The position numbers were made by a program, and so were the translations under genes. A stretch of 37,817 nucleotides of DNA from positions 1,890,087 to 1,927,903 of the forward strand of contig KZ111141.1 of assembly GCA_002077045.2 (NCBI GenBank), given 5' to 3'. Under the pieces are notes generated by a model. That model saw nothing but the letters and a program-made list of their open reading frames with translations. It was not told the DNA's origin and searched no databases. The stretch comes from Rachicladosporium sp. CCFEE 5018. Its lineage: Eukaryota > Ascomycota > Dothideomycetes > Cladosporiales > Cladosporiaceae. How positions within the stretch are numbered: the stretch's first letter is position 1; each line of letters begins with the position of its first letter. Shown piece after piece: positions 34,602 through 37,817 of the stretch.

Positions 34602-36059
34602 ATGAGCGCGCTGCTGACCGGTCGGCAAGCAGAAGAGCTGTAGGGCCGCCCATTTGTCCTCTGTTCGCTCGCAAATTGCCGCTGATATATTGCTGACAGC
34701 CACAAGTCTCTCATCGCCTACCTCGCTTCTGCTGGCCATCCAAATGCCGCCCTAGCACTTCGTCAGGAGCTGGACTTGCCGGAGTCCAGCTTCGATAGTA
34801 CCACGACGAAGAAGTATGAGGGTCTGCTCGAGAAGAAATGGACCTCTGTCGTCCGCCTGCAGAAGAAGATCATGGATCTTGAGACTCGATGCACTGGCCT
34901 TCAGCATGAGCTAGACAATGCGACTCCCACCTCACTTGCAGCCAGGAAGAACCACGATCCGGCAACATGGCTACCAAAAGCTCCCGCTCGGCATACCCTC
35001 CAGTCTCACCGAGCGCCCATCACGAGCGTAGCCTTCCATCCACTTTTCTCCTCCCTGGCCTCAGCAAGCGAAGACTGTACGATCAAGATCTGGGATTACG
35101 AGCTGGGCGAACTCGAACGGACGCTCAAGTCCCACACGAAAGCAGTCCTAGACGTGGACTATGGTGGGCCGAGAGGGCACACATTGCTGGCATCATGTAG
35201 TTCAGATCTTACGATCAAGCTTTGGGATGCGAGCGATGAGTATAAGAATATCCGCACACTACCAGGGCACGATCACAGCGTCAGTACAGTGCGCTTCATC
35301 CCATCTGGCGCTGCTGGCGCACCTCTGTCAGGCAATCTGCTGGCTTCTGCGAGTAGGGACAAGACGATACGCATCTGGGATGCTACGACAGGATACTGCT
35401 TGCGGACTTTTCGTGGGCACAATGAATGGGTGCGCTCACTCTCGCCTACGCCGGAAGGGCGTTTCCTGTTATCGACGTCTTCGGACCAAACAGCGAGGCT
35501 GTGGGATCTCAGCCAGCCCGACTCGAATGCACTCAGGCAAACCCTGGCTGCGCATGACCATGTTATAGAAACTTGCGCAATTGCGCCTGCATCATCATAC
35601 ACTCATCTTGCTTCGATGGCGGGACAGAAGAAACCGCCGCCTGCCAGCAGCACGGCTGAGTACCTTGCGACAGGCGGAAGGGACAAGTTGATCAAGCTGC
35701 ACACCTCCGCCGGCGTACTGATCAAGACACTCACCGGCCACGACAACTGGATCCGTGGGCTTGCCTTCCACCCCGGAGGCAAGTACCTACTGTCCTGCTC
35801 CGACGACAAGACGATACGTTGTTGGGACTTGAGTCAGGAAGGCAAGTGCGTGAGGACACTCGAAGTCGCAGGACACTTTCTTAGTTGCCTGAGATGGGCA
35901 CCCAGTGTGGTCAAGGAAGCCGACGCTACGGCTGTAGCAGTGAACGGCAATGGAGTCAATGGGACGGAGAAAGGAAAAGGTACGGGGCAAACGGAGCAGA
36001 TTCGGTGTCTGCTTGCTTGCGGGAGTGTGGATCTAAATGTGAGGGTGTTCAGTGCCTGA
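34602..36059 (+). CDS. pac1: LIS1/PAC1 (NudF) dynein regulator, complete
   Basis: This protein binds the dynein motor at microtubule plus ends and is needed for nuclear migration and hyphal transport. Exons 34602-34639 and 34700-36059 are joined by a 60-nt GT-AG intron (branch-like CTGAC next to the acceptor), giving 465 residues. A LisH motif is at ~8-40 (LHKSLIAYLASAGHPNAALA) and exists only after splicing. A coiled coil is at ~50-85 (KKYEGLLEKKWTSVVRLQKK). Seven WD40 repeats fill ~105-465, with WD-type ends IKIWDYE, IKLWDAS, IRIWDAT, ARLWDLS, IKLHTS, IRCWDLS and VRVFSA. A low-complexity insert (NGNGVNGTEKGKGTG) sits in the last repeat, as is common in fungal versions. The last 124 codons, including the stop, lie outside the repeated block and are unique in this window. 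Confidence 0.96.
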
Positions 36060-37100
36060 AGTAGCGCGATCACTTGCCGTCGCTATTGCATACCTGACTC
36101 GTGGAGTTCATAGGCATCGATTGACGAGCACCATGGCATGATGTTGCGTGCACCTCGACGGCATTCTTTGCCGCTCTTCCGATCGGCAGGGAACGCAATC
36201 GCTTAGATAGTTCTAGACCCGAACATTTCAGATACTGAGGCTTCCATACCTTCGGGCTTCAACTTGCTTCTGGCTCGCGCGGTCAATTCCCAATGGTAAT
36301 TCTCCGTCTATCGCGGGCGAGGGCGGAAGCAGACAGACAAGCTTCGGGTACTGGCACATCTTCGGCGGCCCCCCTCTTCGCCTTCCTTTCCACGAAAGAC
36401 GAACCCGCTTTTCAACCTTGTCTTCCTCACGTGCACATTCTGCACACCTTCCCCGGCGGTGATTCTCGGTAGATGCCATCGCGTTGATGCTGCTGCTGCA
36501 CCGAGCCTCACGGTCGCTTCACTACGACGCAACCCACGTGAGAGGGACTGAACATGACTGCTCATGCCATGTGCACTCGAGCGGCGTAAACTACGCAATA
36601 GATCGACGACTGCCACCTTCGACCGGGTCCGATATTGGAAGTAGCTAATGCTCGAAGCTCATCAAGCTTCAGGTGCTGCTCTTCGCAACTTCGGCGAGAT
36701 GCCAGCGAGCAGCGAGATCTCAAGCAAATCGTTTAGCCCTGCTTGACAACTATCCCCGCGCCACGGACCTCATGGCATAGGGCACACTATGGAGTACCTG
36801 CATGAATACCGTCATGCTCAGGTACTTTCCCCGCTGTACCCCAACTCCGGCCATTGTTCGGTGGAATTTTGTAGAGCTACTGCAGTGGTTCACGCGGACC
36901 TCGAGCGAGATCACGTAGAACGTTACCCAGACGGTAGGTTCCAGGAGAAATGTCGTGCTGCTGATCGTGATGGTGGACAGCACGACGCGGATGCGGGTCC
37001 GTTATTGTGGGCTCTACTGTCGATCAGATCAGATGAGGAGAGGTATAAGTATCCGTTTCCTATGCATTAGATCAACGTTTCCACAAGCTCCTCTGCAAAG
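36060..37100. other. Intergenic region, PAC1 3' side and GH3 promoter
   Basis: This spacer of about 1 kb holds the PAC1 3' UTR and the upstream region of the glucosidase gene. A minus-strand ATG-started ORF of 83 codons (36479-36228) has two Cys pairs close to its start (CAEC), but it matches no family I know and is probably chance. No RNA gene or repeat is seen. Confidence 0.5.
37044..37050 (+). promoter_or_regulatory. TATA-box-like element of the GH3 gene
   Basis: TATAAGT lies 51 bp before the ATG in a purine-rich stretch. The position would leave a short 5' leader. Inducible fungal hydrolase genes often have TATA boxes, but this one rests on sequence likeness only. Confidence 0.4.
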
Positions 37101-37817
37101 ATGTTGTCCTCTCCTAGCAAGTCACTGCTCGTGGCAGCAGCCACGCTGCTTGCCTCAGGCAATGCTCAGAACACCAGCTACTACACGACCTACGGTGGCA
37201 GCCCGCCTGTCTATCCTTCTCGTTGGTCACAATGAAGCTTGCAGAGACATCGTGATGCTGACTATACTAGCAAACGCAACGGGCATCGGTTGGGAAGCTG
37301 CATTCGCGAAGGCGTCCGATTTCGTGTCCCAGCTCACCCTCGAGGAGAAAGTCCGCCTCGTCACAGGCACGCCCGGCCCTTGCGTCGGAAACATTGGTCC
37401 TGTCTACCGCCTAGGCTTCAATGGTATTTGTCTTCAAGATGGTCCTTTGGCGATTCGCGAAGCAGACTACGCCTCTGTCTTCCCAGCTGGACTGACAGTC
37501 GCTGCATCATGGGACAAGAACCTGGCACATGTGCGAGGTGCAGACATGGCTGCAGAGTTCAAAGGCAAGGGAAGTCATGTGCAACTTGGCCCTGTGGCCG
37601 GCCCGCTTGGTCGGAGCGGATATGGTGGCAGGAATTGGGAAGGCTTCAGCCCTGACCCGTAAGTGATTAGAATTTCATGGCAGAGGTCCTGGTCGCTGAT
37701 CAGTACCCAGCTACCTCACTGGAGAGCTCTTCGCCGAGACCATAATGGGCATTGAGGAGACTGGTGTGCAAGCCTGCGGCAAGCACTTCATCGGAAATGA
37801 GCAAGAAACTCAGCGGA
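37101..37817 (+). CDS. Glycoside hydrolase family 3 beta-glucosidase, secreted (3' end outside window)
   Basis: Exons 37101-37221, 37271-37658 and 37711 onward are joined by GT-AG introns of 49 and 52 nt. The first ~196 residues are visible. A signal peptide is likely at ~1-23 (LLVAAATLLASGNAQ). Next come NATGIGWEAAFAKASDFVSQ, LTLEEKVRLVTGT and LGFNGICLQDGPL, then LGPVAGPLGRSGYGGRNWEG and SPDPYLTGELFAETIMGIE. The conserved Lys-His pair of the GH3 substrate pocket is at ~194-195 (KHFIGNEQE). The catalytic Asp (SDW motif) is beyond the window end. The expected role is release of glucose from beta-linked oligosaccharides such as cellobiose outside the cell. The residues from ADYASVF to VAGPLG are typical of the fungal bgl1-like group. 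Confidence 0.93.

Larger units (their letters stand above)
19662..35687. repeat. 16-kb direct repeat, right copy (five genes)
   Basis: This is the counterpart of 3536-19561 in the same orientation. The end at 35687 is only the point where the left copy is cut by the gap; the true limit of homology is unknown. All five genes are intact here. Confidence 0.97.

Noticed and set aside
3536..35687. Retrotransposon or other mobile element as the cause of the repeat
   Set aside because: There is no transposase, reverse transcriptase, terminal repeat or target-site duplication. The unit is ordinary host genes and intergenic DNA.
36228..36479. 83-codon minus-strand ORF with CAEC near its start
   Set aside because: It has an ATG, but the Cys spacing does not continue into a zinc-cluster pattern and the rest is low in coding character.
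1..37817. tRNA, rRNA, CRISPR array or prokaryotic operon features
   Set aside because: No B-box-like tRNA signature with a matching cloverleaf, no rRNA likeness and no spaced short direct repeats were seen. The genes carry spliceosomal introns.

Overview
The window is nuclear DNA of a filamentous ascomycete fungus. The evidence is short GT-AG introns (about 49-105 nt) with CTGAC/CTAAC-like branch sites, a velvet regulator, a GPI-tailed S10 carboxypeptidase, a secreted GH3 glucosidase and fungal LIS1/PAC1 and XMAP215/Stu2 orthologues. A Dothideomycete is my guess, but the sequence does not prove it.

Layout. Left flank (1-3535): the 3' end of a serine carboxypeptidase gene (+), then GDP-mannose pyrophosphorylase mpg1 (-). 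Next comes a five-gene block: MYST histone acetyltransferase of Sas3 type (-), complex I subunit NDUFA1/MWFE (+), a 4.5-kb stretch without recognisable genes, a velvet-domain regulator (+), XMAP215/Stu2 (-) and LIS1/PAC1 (+). This block is present twice as a direct repeat, 3536-19561 and 19662-35687, at a constant offset of 16126 bp. The copies are separated by exactly 100 Ns. The left copy breaks off inside PAC1 at the gap. The right copy starts at the 3' end of the acetyltransferase gene and runs on into a complete PAC1. Right flank (35688-37817): the end of PAC1, a 1-kb spacer, and the 5' part of a GH3 beta-glucosidase gene (+).

The repeat is the most important observation. The two copies differ only in their first 2.4 kb (about 67 substitutions between 3636 and 5908, all inside the acetyltransferase gene, no indels). 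From 5909 to 19561 I found no difference. Both ends of the repeat coincide with the gap. The simplest explanation is two overlapping contigs, or two haplotypes, laid end to end by a scaffolder. A very recent tandem duplication with gene conversion is the alternative. Gene counts from this window should be treated as single until that is settled.

How the genes work together. The block combines chromatin and developmental regulators (MYST acetyltransferase, velvet) with two microtubule plus-end factors, XMAP215/Stu2 and LIS1/PAC1. The last two are divergently transcribed from a shared 442-bp interval. The remaining genes are housekeeping (complex I, cell-wall sugar nucleotide synthesis) or secreted hydrolases. 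Nothing looks like a mobile element, CRISPR array, tRNA, rRNA or secondary-metabolite cluster.
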